From the NCBI RefSeq assembly GCF_003053725.1, contig NZ_QAYC01000013.1, forward strand, positions 54,872-118,871: a DNA stretch of 64,000 nucleotides, read 5' to 3'. The notes below the pieces were generated by a model. That model worked only from the letters and a program-made list of their open reading frames with translations, was not told the origin of the DNA and made no database searches. Positions 53,547 to 62,031 of this stretch are shown piece by piece. Both the position numbers and the translations under genes were made by a program. Source of the stretch: Rhodovulum kholense. GTDB taxonomy: Bacteria; Pseudomonadota; Alphaproteobacteria; Rhodobacterales; Rhodobacteraceae. Each line of letters opens with the position of its first letter. The first letter of the stretch is position 1.

Positions 53547-53866
53547 TCCTCGCGGCGCTCCTGCTGGCAGGCTGCGGCGGCCTGCCGGTGCCCCTTGGCC
53601 CCAACCTCGCCGCCAATGTCCAGGCGGGGGCCGAGAACGTGCAAGGGGTGAAGGTCGAGAATGCCCCCAGCATCGTGCGGCCGCGCGCCCGCGACATCCG
53701 ACAGGAACAATCCGAAAACCGCCTCCGTGCCGACCGGGTGGAAACGGTGATCGTCAACGAAATCCCCGCCTGGATCGTCCTGATCGCCCTGATCGGATGG
53801 ATCGCCCCCTCGCCAGGCGAGATCGGGCGCCGGATCGGCCAGGCGGTCACGCGCCGCCGGGCCTGA
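53525..53866 (+). CDS. Candidate unimolecular spanin (lipoprotein with C-terminal membrane helix)
   Basis: 113 residues. The N-terminus has a lipoprotein signal with lipobox LLLAGC (Cys17), then about 60 soluble residues, a single hydrophobic helix (about 80-95, IPAWIVLIALIGWIAP) and a short basic cytoplasmic tail (GRRIGQAVTRRRA). This is the topology of u-spanins such as T1 gp11, which link outer and inner membranes and fuse them at lysis. It overlaps the endolysin end by 22 bases. No two-gene Rz/Rz1 pair is seen nearby, which agrees. Confidence 0.6.
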   Translation: MPLRPRLILAALLLAGCGGLPVPLGPNLAANVQAGAENVQGVKVENAPSIVRPRARDIRQEQSENRLRADRVETVIVNEIPAWIVLIALIGWIAPSPGEIGRRIGQAVTRRRA

Positions 53867-53872
53867 GAGCTT

Positions 53873-53997
53873 CCCCCGCCTTCGGGCGGGGGCAAGGCGG
53901 TGCGTCAACACCGCCTCACCACGCAGCCAAGCGTCAACATGTGCTGCGCCGACACCCCAGAGGGAATCTGCCGCCCGACTCTCGCGAGAGCGGGCGG
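53873..53997. terminator. Three consecutive stem-loops after the lysis cassette
   Basis: CCCCCGCC-TTCG-GGCGGGGG (53873-53892), AGGCGGTG and CACCGCCT around CGTCAA (about 53896-53917), and CCGCCCG..CTCTCGCGAGAG..CGGGCGG (53971-53997). None is followed by a T-run. Together they likely end or attenuate late transcription before the methylase gene. The 150-bp gap has no gene. Confidence 0.6.
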
Positions 53998-54017
53998 ACC
54001 TAGAACAGGTTCCTGAC

Positions 54018-54833
54018 ATGAACGAAATGCGAAAAACCGTCCCTGCCACCCCCGTCGCCCCCTGGCTCGGCGGCAAGAAGGCCCTGCACCGGCGGATCAT
54101 CGAAAAGATCGAGGCGATCCCGCACCGGACCTATGTCGAGCCCTTCCTCGGCATGGGCGGGGTCTTCCTGCGCCGCAGCTGGCGCCCGCGACTCGAGGTG
54201 GCGAACGATCTGAACGGCGAGATCACCAATTTATTCCGCGTGTTGCAGCGCCATTATCCGCAGCTGATGGAGGTCATGCGCTTCCAGATCACCTCGCGCA
54301 GGGAATTCGAGCGGCTCCGCGCCTGCGATCCCGCCACGCTGACCGACCTGGAACGCGCGGCACGGTTCCTCTATCTGCAGCGGCTCGCCTTCGGCGGCCA
54401 GCTCGGCGGGGTCTTCGGCGTGGCGCCCGACCAGAGCGCCCGGTTCAGCCTGGCCAAGATCGGCCCGCTGCTCGATGCCGCCCATGATCGGCTCGATGGC
54501 GTGATCTTCGAGAACCTGCCCTGGCAGGAGGTGCTGGCGCGTTATGACGGGCCGCAGACCCTGTTCTATCTCGATCCGCCCTATTGGGGCGGCGAGGACG
54601 ATTACGGCAAGGGGCTCTTCGACCGCGACCAGTTCGCCGAGCTGGCCGAGCGCCTGCGCAGGATCGAGGGCGCCTTCGTGCTGTCGATCAACGACCGGCC
54701 CGAGATCCGCGCGCTCTTCGGGGCCTTCCGGATCGAAGAGGTGCGGCTGAATTACTCGGTCTCGAAGAGGGGCGCGACCGCTGCGCGGGAGTTGATCATC
54801 GCCAACCGCGAGGTCATGACGGGGCTGGTATGA
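54018..54833 (+). CDS. DNA adenine methyltransferase (Dam/D12 class)
   Basis: 271 residues. N-terminal APWLGGKKAL and FLGMGGVFLRR correspond to the AdoMet site, and LFYLDPPYWGGEDDYGKGLF carries the DPPY catalytic motif followed by the variable target part. These are D12-class features. No restriction partner is seen. It is the third methyltransferase in this prophage. Confidence 0.9.
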   Translation: MNEMRKTVPATPVAPWLGGKKALHRRIIEKIEAIPHRTYVEPFLGMGGVFLRRSWRPRLEVANDLNGEITNLFRVLQRHYPQLMEVMRFQITSRREFERLRACDPATLTDLERAARFLYLQRLAFGGQLGGVFGVAPDQSARFSLAKIGPLLDAAHDRLDGVIFENLPWQEVLARYDGPQTLFYLDPPYWGGEDDYGKGLFDRDQFAELAERLRRIEGAFVLSINDRPEIRALFGAFRIEEVRLNYSVSKRGATAARELIIANREVMTGLV

Positions 54834-54896
54834 GGTCCCCCGGCCCGGTCGGCGTTTAACCGGATCTTGGGGACGCACGGTCAAAGGTCCGTCCCC

Positions 54897-55499
54897 ATGC
54901 GCCGTTTTCTGCCCCTGCTGATCCTGAGCCTGACGCTCCTGGCCTGCGCCCCGGTTGCGCAGGCCCCGGAGCTGGCGAGCCCGGCCGCGCCCTATACCCG
55001 CGCGGCCTTTGGCACGGGCTGGGCCGATTCAGATGGCGATTGCCTCGATACCCGCGCCGAGCTGCTGGCGGATCTCTCCACCGTGCCGGTGACGTTGGCG
55101 CCTTCGGGCTGTTCGGTGCGTCACGGCCGCTGGATCGCGCCCTATACCGGCCAGGTGGTGGCCGAGGCCGGGGATCTCGACATCGATCACATCGTGCCGT
55201 TGCGCTATGCGTGGGGCCACGGCGCCGCCAGCTGGTCGGCCGAGAAACGCGCCCGCTTTGCCCTCGATCCCGTCAATCTGCTGCCTGTCGAGGTTCCCAC
55301 CAAGGACGTGGTTCCGGTGATGCCGTGGTCCGGACTGATGCCGACGCCGTCGAGCACGCCAATGAGATGGCCACATCGGAATTGCATCGAACCAGCATCA
55401 TGTTGGCGGCCATCGCGCCGACCACGGACCGAAGCATGTACCCGGGGTGATCTCAGACGGAGGGGCCGGAAAGAACGGTTACCGAGAACAAGAGGATAA
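54897..55499 (+). pseudogene. Exported HNH nuclease of the DUF1524/GmrSD C-terminal type, C-terminus lost
   Basis: Begins with a lipoprotein-type signal (MRRFLPLLILSLTLLACAPV) and continues as in HNH-like DUF1524 proteins: WADSDGDCLDTRAELLADLS, LDIDHIVPLRYAWGHGAA and RFALDPVNLLPVE. After VEVPTKDVV the expected conserved N-R-S-K-G portion is missing and the sequence turns into unrelated residues up to 55499. From about 55300 the DNA composition changes to AT-richer sequence, so this looks like a recombination boundary. Probably inactive. A start at 54897 fits the signal peptide. Confidence 0.7.
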
Positions 55500-56197
55500 A
55501 ACCGTTTCCGCGGGCGCCTGCGCGTGCGCAAAACAGCTTGACTGAGGCGGCCACGTTACCCAAGTCCTGCCCCTAATCGTCCGTCCGACGCAGCAACCGC
55601 GCAAGCTGCGAGCTTAGTGTTGAGCGCAAGGGGGGGGTTACTTGCGCATTATAAATATGCGAAACTCGATGCGAGACAATGCAACTCGGAATGCGCAGAG
55701 TTGATGGTTGACTATAGAATTGATGTAATGTCGGGCCGCGCCCGGCGAGGAATGCCGCAGCACATTAGAGACCAGAAGCGATGGCGGAAAAATAACCAAT
55801 GCCAAATTTGCTGAATATTCGCACGGGAAAATTAAGGCTAAAACGGCAATTATCGAATTTAATTCACGTCAGCTGAGAGAGCGCATAAATGCAATCAGAT
55901 CAACGCCGACTAATGGCGAGAGACTTCGAAATCATCTATCTAGAAAACCTCCCGGAAGTGAGAATATCAACGAGATCCCGCAAGGATCGCGATAATGAGT
56001 ATCGCCAATCGCCTGGGCCAAACCATGGCATTGAAAGAGGTCACAAACCAGCTTTTGGCTTGCGAGCCTTTCGACGCGTATCAGTTTCTGGAATCGCGTG
56101 AAACTAAAGCCTCACAGGAAACGGGCCCATGATCAATCGAGATATAAAAGTTACAACTGAGACGCCCAAATAAAAGCTTACGTAAGGCAGGAAGACG
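55500..56197. other. AT-richer junction region without a confident gene
   Basis: About 700 bases with codon use unlike the prophage. Short frames occur, for example 55617-55814 and 55889-56101, but none has a good start, family match or plausible composition. A frame ending at 55994 (KAKTAIIEFNSRQLRERINA, then RSTPTNGERLRNHLSR) looks protein-like but lacks a start and is possibly a fragment. A 45-residue frame at 55995-56132 follows it. The area probably marks a series of past insertions. Confidence 0.5.
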
Positions 56198-57067
56198 ATG
56201 TCCAAAGCCCCCACCCCAAAGAAAGTAATCATAACTGGTGCATCTGGTGCGATTGGTCAGAACTTAGTCCCAATTATGCTAAGCAATGGCTATGAAGTTC
56301 AAGCCGTCACGCGAGATCTGGAAAATGCAAGAAACTTGAAATGGTTCAAGGATGTTAACTTTGTTCAAATGGACATAAATCAGACATCAGATGGACTGGA
56401 TGTCAATTCTGAGACTGGGATTATACATCTTGCGTGGCAAGGGCTCCCAAATTACAAATCGGAGTTCCACATAGGAAGTAATTTACCCTCAAATTACAAC
56501 TTCCTAAAGGCGCTCATCGAAAGAGGCGCCCGGCATGTCCTTGTTTCTGGTACATGCGCCGAATACGGAATGCAGTGCGGGAAGATAAAATCCTCCGCTC
56601 CAACCCATCCAAACACCCAATACGCCTATGCAAAAGATTCCTTACACAAACAATTGCGGTTTTTGCAACAACAGCACGACTTTATACTTAAGTGGGCGCG
56701 CATTTTTTACATTTACGACCAAGTGGGGCGAAGAACTAACTCTATAATATCGCAACTAAACAAAGCAATTGATAGTAAAGAAGAAGATTTCAACATGAGT
56801 GGCGGCGAGCAACTCCGCGATTACCTCACCGTTGAAGAGGTTGCGCAGCAATTGTTTTATCTCTTTGAGGATTACCACGATGGTGCTTTCAATATCTGCA
56901 GCGGGGAGCCCATTTCAATAAGGCGACTTGTTGAGAACCACATTAAGAAGCGCAAAAGCAACATCAGGATAAATCTTGGATTTTACCCCTATCCAGACTA
57001 CGAACCAATGGCATTTTGGGGTGAAAGGGATGTGAGCAAGAGCAAAGGCCAGCAAAGCAGTAGTTAG
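56198..57067 (+). CDS. NAD-dependent epimerase/dehydratase (extended SDR), probably truncated at the C-terminus
   Basis: 289 residues. The NAD motif ITGASGAIGQNL, IIHLAWQGL, the serine region LVSGTCAEYG and catalytic YAYAKDS (YxxxK) show an SDR that alters a nucleotide sugar. GEQLRDYLTVEEVAQQL and ICSGEPISIRRLVE follow. The last ten residues after EPMAFWG diverge from the usual ending, consistent with insertion damage. The gene is clearly lower in GC than the phage. It may alter surface sugars, a classic lysogenic-conversion trait. Confidence 0.8.
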   Translation: MSKAPTPKKVIITGASGAIGQNLVPIMLSNGYEVQAVTRDLENARNLKWFKDVNFVQMDINQTSDGLDVNSETGIIHLAWQGLPNYKSEFHIGSNLPSNYNFLKALIERGARHVLVSGTCAEYGMQCGKIKSSAPTHPNTQYAYAKDSLHKQLRFLQQQHDFILKWARIFYIYDQVGRRTNSIISQLNKAIDSKEEDFNMSGGEQLRDYLTVEEVAQQLFYLFEDYHDGAFNICSGEPISIRRLVENHIKKRKSNIRINLGFYPYPDYEPMAFWGERDVSKSKGQQSSS

Positions 57068-57184
57068 GCTCTGTCAACAAGTGACGGAGCCAGTTTCGGA
57101 TCGAGATCACATCAATGAAGCAGAGAGCGCCATTTGTCCACTTAACCTAATTTCCATGCCATTTTGGGCAATGAGGACCCCGCC

Positions 57185-57364
57185 ATGGATGGAACACCGA
57201 AAGCGACGAGACCCAGGGCTCGTGACGCGAAGACGAAGGTCGCGCAGAGCCGCATGAGCGTGCTGGAACTGGCTAGGGAACTCGGCAACGTGGCCGAGGC
57301 CTGTCGCCAGCGCGGCATGGACCGCACCAGCCTCTACGAGTGGAAACGTCGGTTTTGGGTTTGA
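57185..57364 (+). pseudogene. 5' fragment of an IS481-like transposase
   Basis: MDGTPKATRPRARDAKTKVA, then MSVLELARELGNVAEACRQR and GMDRTSLYEWKRRF, is the N-terminal helix-turn-helix of an IS481-type transposase, ending abruptly at a stop after 60 residues where the catalytic DDE domain should begin. The sequence just upstream (57068-57184) may hold the element's left end. Downstream sequence is unrelated, so this is a deleted insertion sequence. Confidence 0.72.
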
Positions 57365-57370
57365 GGGACC

Positions 57371-57523
57371 GTGGCGCCGGTGGAGCCGCGTAAGCCCGAG
57401 ATCTCGGCGCCTCTGCTAACGGCCGAAGGCTGTCCGGTCGGCCTGTCCTTCGCCGCCGGGCATTATCAGGACGAAACTCTCTTGGTGGCGCTGTCGGAGA
57501 TTCTCGGTCCGCAAGACGGTTAA
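57371..57523 (+). pseudogene. C-terminal fragment of an amidase-signature enzyme
   Basis: A 50-residue frame (PRKPEISAPLLTAEGCPVGL, then SFAAGHYQDETLLVALSEIL) ends with a stop and resembles the C-terminal 45 residues of amidase-family proteins, where GLPVGLQLVG and DEDLLLAA are conserved. There is no upstream amidase sequence, so it is a remnant left by rearrangement. Confidence 0.55.
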
Positions 57524-57544
57524 CCGTCCGCTTCGTCGGATCTC

Positions 57545-57602
57545 TCCGGACCTTGGCGGCTCCAGGGCGCTCTGCAGCCGTGATGAGCGGCCGCTTTCGT
57601 GA
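57545..57602 (+). repeat. Dispersed repeat, copy A
   Basis: 58 bases starting TCCGGACCTTGGCGGCTCC and ending CGGCCGCTTTCGTGA recur at 62366-62423 with six mismatches. A shorter related piece lies at 61811-61836. The three copies occur only on both sides of the kinase/phosphatase cassette, hinting that it travelled with or inserted into this repeat type. Confidence 0.75.
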
Positions 57603-57907
57603 CACTGCGGGGCAGAAGCGCGCGGGGTTCAACGACCGCTCTAGGCAGCGAGCGCCCATGGCCGCTTGAGGCCGGAAGGGACGAGTCCGGTGGGGGCGGG
57701 GAGCGGACGTTCGCTGCGCTCTGTACCGACGACTGTTATCGTTGTGTGCAATCCGACACGCCGCCTATTTCGCAGACCGCACGGGCTTACGTCGCTTTGG
57801 GCCTGTGGAGATCTTCGAACACGACCCAAGCTGCATTCAAGCTCTTCGCAGTATTCCTGATAGATAGCGCGAAGGAATTTCGGTGAGAACGAGCCTCTTC
57901 GGCACTC
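57603..57907. other. Gene-free interval downstream of the kinase terminator
   Basis: About 300 bases between repeat copy A and the terminator. Frames exist on both strands but none has a credible start, length or family motif. I see nothing functional here beyond possible repeat remnants near 57640. Confidence 0.4.
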
Positions 57908-57937
57908 AAAAAACCGCGCGAGCCCCTCAAGGCGCGG
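57908..57937 (-). terminator. Intrinsic terminator of the vWA-phosphatase-kinase operon
   Basis: On the minus strand CCGCGC and GCGCGG form a 6-bp GC stem around a 12-base loop, followed by TTTTTT (A-run 57908-57913 on the plus strand). It lies 15 bp beyond the kinase stop. Confidence 0.8.
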
Positions 57938-57951
57938 ATCGGCAACTCCCG

Positions 57952-60114
57952 TTAGGTGTTTCTTGTCCCGCGACAGCTGGGATAGCGCGAGCACCCCCAG
58001 AACTGGCCGTATCGTCCGGACCTTCGATGCATTGGAGCACCACAGGTCGGACAGTTTGGAGATCCGCCGACTGCGCCGAACGCGGGAACCTGTGAAGCAA
58101 TTGTTGACCGGAAAGCAGGCGGCGGCACTGAGCGGGATCTGACGGCAGCCCTGAGTCTGACCGTCGATGAAGGCACTCGAACCCCAAGCAACCGCAAATC
58201 CTGTTCAACCCGCGTCCGTTCTTCAAGAGCCTGAATCAGCGCTGATTCTCCCCGAACGCAAGAGGCTAGCGCATCTAATCGCGGTTTGGCGGTCCGAAGT
58301 GTAGTCAAGCCACTCCGGATGGAGGCTTCGAGCTTCGCCTTCATACCTGCATATTTCGACCGAAGCACACGCTCGTCCGTTATGTCCTGTGCGTTCGGCG
58401 CTGGATTATAGCGGAACATTGCATCGTGGGTTTTCCGCCAGTTCACCAGCTTTTGGGTCATGACATCTCCGAAGCCCGGCACAGCGCGAACAGCGGACCA
58501 ATTTACATCGGCAGCGGTCTCAATGCCGAAAGAGATCAAAGTCGCAGTCTTGGCCGGGCCTATGCCCGGGATACTGGCGCGCCGAACCTGAAACTGATCG
58601 AGGAATGCCGAACGTTGTCGCGCCTCACGGGTGGATTTAAGGTTACGCAATTCTAGAGCGAGATCCTCGTCGATTCTCTTATATGCTTCAATCTCTCCAT
58701 CTAAATCGGCGCGGACCTGAATAACCTCTGTCAGGTTCCCCCGGCGCATGAAGGCGTCAAGTTCGTCCTGCACCCTGCCATCGGCTGCTTCGAACCGACT
58801 AAGAAATGCCCCTTTTGAAACCTTGCGGTCGTGGAGTATGGTAACGCCCCATCCTGCAAGACCGAACCAAAGGAACCAAACCGGAGTTGCAAAGGTTAGT
58901 CCGGCAGCTGCACCCGCGATCATCAGAAGAGCCTTGAGGGCTTGACCACGCTTCGCGTTCTTTGCCTTTCGCAACGCTGCGCTTGGGCCGGGCGGAACAG
59001 AAACGGAAAGCGACAGAACTTCCGATGCTGTCGGGAAGCGGAACGCTAGGATCTCGCGTATAGCCTCCTCCGTGCCGCTCACATCGGTAAGAATGTTCGG
59101 GGAGACGGAAGACAGGTCCGGGAACATGTCAAAGCCGCTTCTCGCCGCCCGACTACACCAGGCGCACCCCTTGGCATTGACTGGATAAAAATGAGACTTG
59201 ACTTTGCCGCAGCGGCTCAAGGCGCCTTCAAGCTTTGTTAGTACGTCCACCCACTCCGCCGCATTAGGACGCGACGAGGTATTCAGCCCAAATGCGCGCT
59301 CGAAGGCCGAACTAACGGAACTCGGGAAAAGATCAAGGGTCAGAGCCCCCGGTGGCGGACTCGTCTGCGTTTCTGATCGGCGGAGCACGGAGAACGCGAA
59401 CCTATTTTGGGCTATGGATGCGCCCATCGACAAGTCGGGCCCTTTGTAGACTCCTGCGTAGGGGTGCCTTCCCATGAAGAGAAGGTGAAAGATCGCAACC
59501 GCAAGACCGAAGTTGTCGTGCTGAAGCGTCCGCGTCACGGTGCCAAGGTTGATGCCGTGAAGCTCAGGGGGCGTAAAATCCTCCACCCCGACGAGGCAGG
59601 GATAGGTTTTGCCGTTCAAGTTGAACTGAAAGCTGTCCGCGTCGATAAGCGCCACGGTCGCATCCTGGGCGACCAGCACTCCGGAATGGTTCAGATCGCC
59701 AATGACACATCCGGTCTGATGCACCTTGCCGACAGCGCGCGCCACGTTCAGCGCTGCCCGCACAACGAAGCGGTAGTCTGCCTTCGGAAAGTGATGCTGC
59801 CGAGATTTCGGACTGTAAAGCTCATGTAGGGGGCGATATCCTGATACTAGGCGCATCAAGAACCCAAGGAACTGTCCATTCACGTCGGTGGCGACCTCGC
59901 CCGGATAGGCGACAAGATCGGTCTTCGCTGCAAGGCCACCGTGCACCATTGCCCGCACCTTACTTTCGCGCGCTGCACGGATCGCCGCACCGTAAATTTT
60001 CACCGCTTGCCCGGCGCGACCAGTGACCACAAAGACTTCGCCCTCTCCACCGCCACCGATCTTCTCACCGAGTTGAAATCGCGATGTGCCGACAACGATC
60101 TCCCGCATGGTCAT
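57952..60114 (-). CDS. YegI-like Ser/Thr protein kinase with helix-hairpin-helix and zinc-finger C-terminus
   Basis: 720 residues. A kinase domain (about 10-300) has the glycine loop IGGGGEGEVF, Lys39 (AVKIY), a degenerate catalytic loop GDLNHSGVLV with Asp140 and DAD at 158-160 in place of DFG. A cysteine cluster near 302-320 (RCG..CAWC) follows, then two hydrophobic segments (394-427), a coiled region, a helix-hairpin-helix (514-560, IPGIGPAKTATLISFG) and a topoisomerase-type zinc ribbon (CPTCGAP..GCSRYPSC). The order resembles E. coli YegI, which works with a PP2C phosphatase. Last of three cotranscribed genes. Confidence 0.82.
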   Translation of the reverse strand: MTMREIVVGTSRFQLGEKIGGGGEGEVFVVTGRAGQAVKIYGAAIRAARESKVRAMVHGGLAAKTDLVAYPGEVATDVNGQFLGFLMRLVSGYRPLHELYSPKSRQHHFPKADYRFVVRAALNVARAVGKVHQTGCVIGDLNHSGVLVAQDATVALIDADSFQFNLNGKTYPCLVGVEDFTPPELHGINLGTVTRTLQHDNFGLAVAIFHLLFMGRHPYAGVYKGPDLSMGASIAQNRFAFSVLRRSETQTSPPPGALTLDLFPSSVSSAFERAFGLNTSSRPNAAEWVDVLTKLEGALSRCGKVKSHFYPVNAKGCAWCSRAARSGFDMFPDLSSVSPNILTDVSGTEEAIREILAFRFPTASEVLSLSVSVPPGPSAALRKAKNAKRGQALKALLMIAGAAAGLTFATPVWFLWFGLAGWGVTILHDRKVSKGAFLSRFEAADGRVQDELDAFMRRGNLTEVIQVRADLDGEIEAYKRIDEDLALELRNLKSTREARQRSAFLDQFQVRRASIPGIGPAKTATLISFGIETAADVNWSAVRAVPGFGDVMTQKLVNWRKTHDAMFRYNPAPNAQDITDERVLRSKYAGMKAKLEASIRSGLTTLRTAKPRLDALASCVRGESALIQALEERTRVEQDLRLLGVRVPSSTVRLRAAVRSRSVPPPAFRSTIASQVPAFGAVGGSPNCPTCGAPMHRRSGRYGQFWGCSRYPSCRGTRNT

Positions 60115-60857
60115 ACGCCTGAAAGCAGGACTAGCGTTTTATCATCATCGGTCCTTTCGCAAACAGAAGACCCGGCAAGATAGCTCCGCAGTTTCAGCGA
60201 TAGCTCGGGGAGCCGACCCGAGGCGAGAGCGCCATCTACGGGGCGCATCATGGGGTTGAAGAATCCAGGATGTGCCCGCCTGTCCTTGACAGAAAGCGCC
60301 AAATCACCAACGCCATCCGAAAAAAGGGCAAAGGCATCGTATTGCCGCTCCTGTCGAACAATTTTCAAATTGGGCTCGGGGTCATCAGTGATGAAGAATG
60401 TGGTCGAGGCATATTCTCCATTTTCGGGCCAGCAGATCGAATCCCATTCCGATCCGCACCGCCCTACAATCGCGCTATCTCCTATATGCAGTGCGAGAAT
60501 TTCCTTCGGCGCAATCAAAAGGGCTGCCAATGTCGCGGCGAACTGTCGGGGCGATGTTTCTCGCCGAACCGCAGCCATTGAAATCTGGTCTCGAACTTCG
60601 TCGATCCAGTCTTTCAGCGTTTCGTCTTCCGGCAGTGCCCTGTTCTCGGAAAACCATTCCCGGAACCGAACCTTGAGTACGCGACAGGCAAGCCATGCAC
60701 CAGAAAATCCGAACTTCGCGCTCCCGGCCCCATCCGACACAATGGCAAGCACGCATTCATCGCCAATTGTCGAAACGGTGAAGGCGTCTTGTAGTCTTTC
60801 ACCTGATTTGATGTGCGAAGTACCTATCTCGGACGCGGCCGCCCAACGCCACGCCAT
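60111..60857 (-). CDS. PP2C-type Ser/Thr phosphatase (PphC/YegK-like)
   Basis: 248 residues. PP2C motifs with metal-binding aspartates are present: VSDGAGSAKFG, FAATLAALLI, LHIGDSAIVG, FSDGVGDLAL and the final RTDDDKTLVL. It would reverse phosphorylation by the adjacent kinase, as PphC does for YegI in E. coli. It overlaps the kinase gene by four bases (ATGA) and starts six bases after the vWA gene's stop, so stoichiometry is coupled. Confidence 0.85.
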   Translation of the reverse strand: MAWRWAAASEIGTSHIKSGERLQDAFTVSTIGDECVLAIVSDGAGSAKFGFSGAWLACRVLKVRFREWFSENRALPEDETLKDWIDEVRDQISMAAVRRETSPRQFAATLAALLIAPKEILALHIGDSAIVGRCGSEWDSICWPENGEYASTTFFITDDPEPNLKIVRQERQYDAFALFSDGVGDLALSVKDRRAHPGFFNPMMRPVDGALASGRLPELSLKLRSYLAGSSVCERTDDDKTLVLLSGV

Positions 60858-60862
60858 TCCGA

Positions 60863-61540
60863 CTACCCTGCCACGGCCCAGCCGTCCGGCGTAGTCGGGT
60901 TCGCCAACGCAACCTTATCTCCGGGATTCGATTGCGAAACGGCGCTAAGAGAACTGGAAAGCCATTTGAACAGTTCCCTAAATGCAAGCCCCTTGAGCTT
61001 TAGCGGCTGCCGTGTGGCAATCTGTGAAAGAACGCCCATATCGGCACCCTCCACGCCGACTGCATAGAACATGAACTCCTTGCCTTCTTCCCCGTCATGG
61101 ACGCGGCGCTTGGCCTCATTCCAACTGTCGGTCGGCGCGCCGTCAGTGATCAGGAAAACCCACGGTCTAAAAATTTTTAGACCATTTGCCCGAATATGGT
61201 CCTTGCGGATCCGCAGCATGTCCAAGCCCGTGACAATCGCTTCGCCCAATGGCGTTGCACCAGTCGGCTGCAGAGTTTCGGGATAGAATTGATCCACGGT
61301 GGCAAATTCGTGCCGGATCTCCACAGGACCAAATGTCACCATCGCCAGTTCAACCCGTTTTGCAGCAAGAGAGTCGCCGAGAAGCGCTTGGCGAAATGTC
61401 GAGAGACCTTCATTCAACTCAGAAAGAGGCGCGCCGCTCATAGAGACTGATGTGTCCAGTAAGAGAAGAACCGGGCACCTCGGCTCGGGATTCTCGGCAA
61501 GTTGGGCATCGAAAAATGGCTCCTGTTCAAAATCTGTCAC
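60863..61540 (-). CDS. von Willebrand factor A domain protein (YegL/TerY-like)
   Basis: 225 residues with a complete [13 protein letters not shown], the threonine in TGATPLGEA and the aspartate in [11 protein letters not shown]. This matches TerY/YegL proteins that accompany protein kinases and PP2C phosphatases. It starts with GTG at 61540, seven bases after AGAGG. It would be the adaptor or substrate of the kinase/phosphatase pair. Confidence 0.85.
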   Translation of the reverse strand: MTDFEQEPFFDAQLAENPEPRCPVLLLLDTSVSMSGAPLSELNEGLSTFRQALLGDSLAAKRVELAMVTFGPVEIRHEFATVDQFYPETLQPTGATPLGEAIVTGLDMLRIRKDHIRANGLKIFRPWVFLITDGAPTDSWNEAKRRVHDGEEGKEFMFYAVGVEGADMGVLSQIATRQPLKLKGLAFRELFKWLSSSLSAVSQSNPGDKVALANPTTPDGWAVAG

Positions 61541-62031
61541 CGGTGACCTCTGGCTCCTGCATGATCGTTGTTCAAACTGTGCGATCCGCCAAACCTAACA
61601 TGCTCAGTTATGGCGCCGCCAAGCGCAAACTCCTCAGAACGCGAGTATCGCCTGCGGCATCCTAGCACCACTCCGACCGCATTGGGACTGAATAACAACG
61701 GAACGGCGCAACTCTGCACCACCGTCACGCCTCGCCATCCATTGCGGATGTTCAGGCCAAGTGCGACTGACGTCAACTCTTGTGACTTGACGCCTCGAAG
61801 GCGCGCTAGAACCGCGATGAACGTCAGCTTTCCGTGGCATGGGCGGTGTTGCCCGATGGCCGCGAACGGCCGCTATCGGCAGCGAGCGCCCGAGTCGGTG
61901 GCGCCTGGCGCTCAGGCGCCACGCTGCGCCGCCGCAGGTCCGCTCCGAGCCCATAGCTACCTGAAAAGCTTTGAGCTAGTCTGAAGGCGAAGGAGACGAA
62001 TTTTCGGGCTCTGATAACACAAATTGGGGCA
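61541..62031. other. Gene-free interval upstream of the vWA gene
   Basis: About 490 bases. It should hold the promoter of the minus-strand triad near 61560-61640, although I see no strong consensus boxes. A third, partial copy of the dispersed repeat lies at 61811-61836, followed by a palindromic stretch (GGCCGCGAACGGCC near 61858-61871). Frames here, such as 61568-61984, do not look coding. Confidence 0.45.
61811..61836 (+). repeat. Dispersed repeat, partial copy
   Basis: ACCGCGATGAACGTCAGCTT then TCCGTG parallels the 3' part of the copy at 62366-62423 (ACCGCGATGAACGGCCGCTT). Only the end of the unit is present. Confidence 0.5.

Noticed and set aside
55617..56101. Two short frames (55617-55814 and 55889-56101) as genes
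   Set aside because: Poor starts, no family features, atypical residues; a different frame in the same stretch looks more protein-like but has no start.
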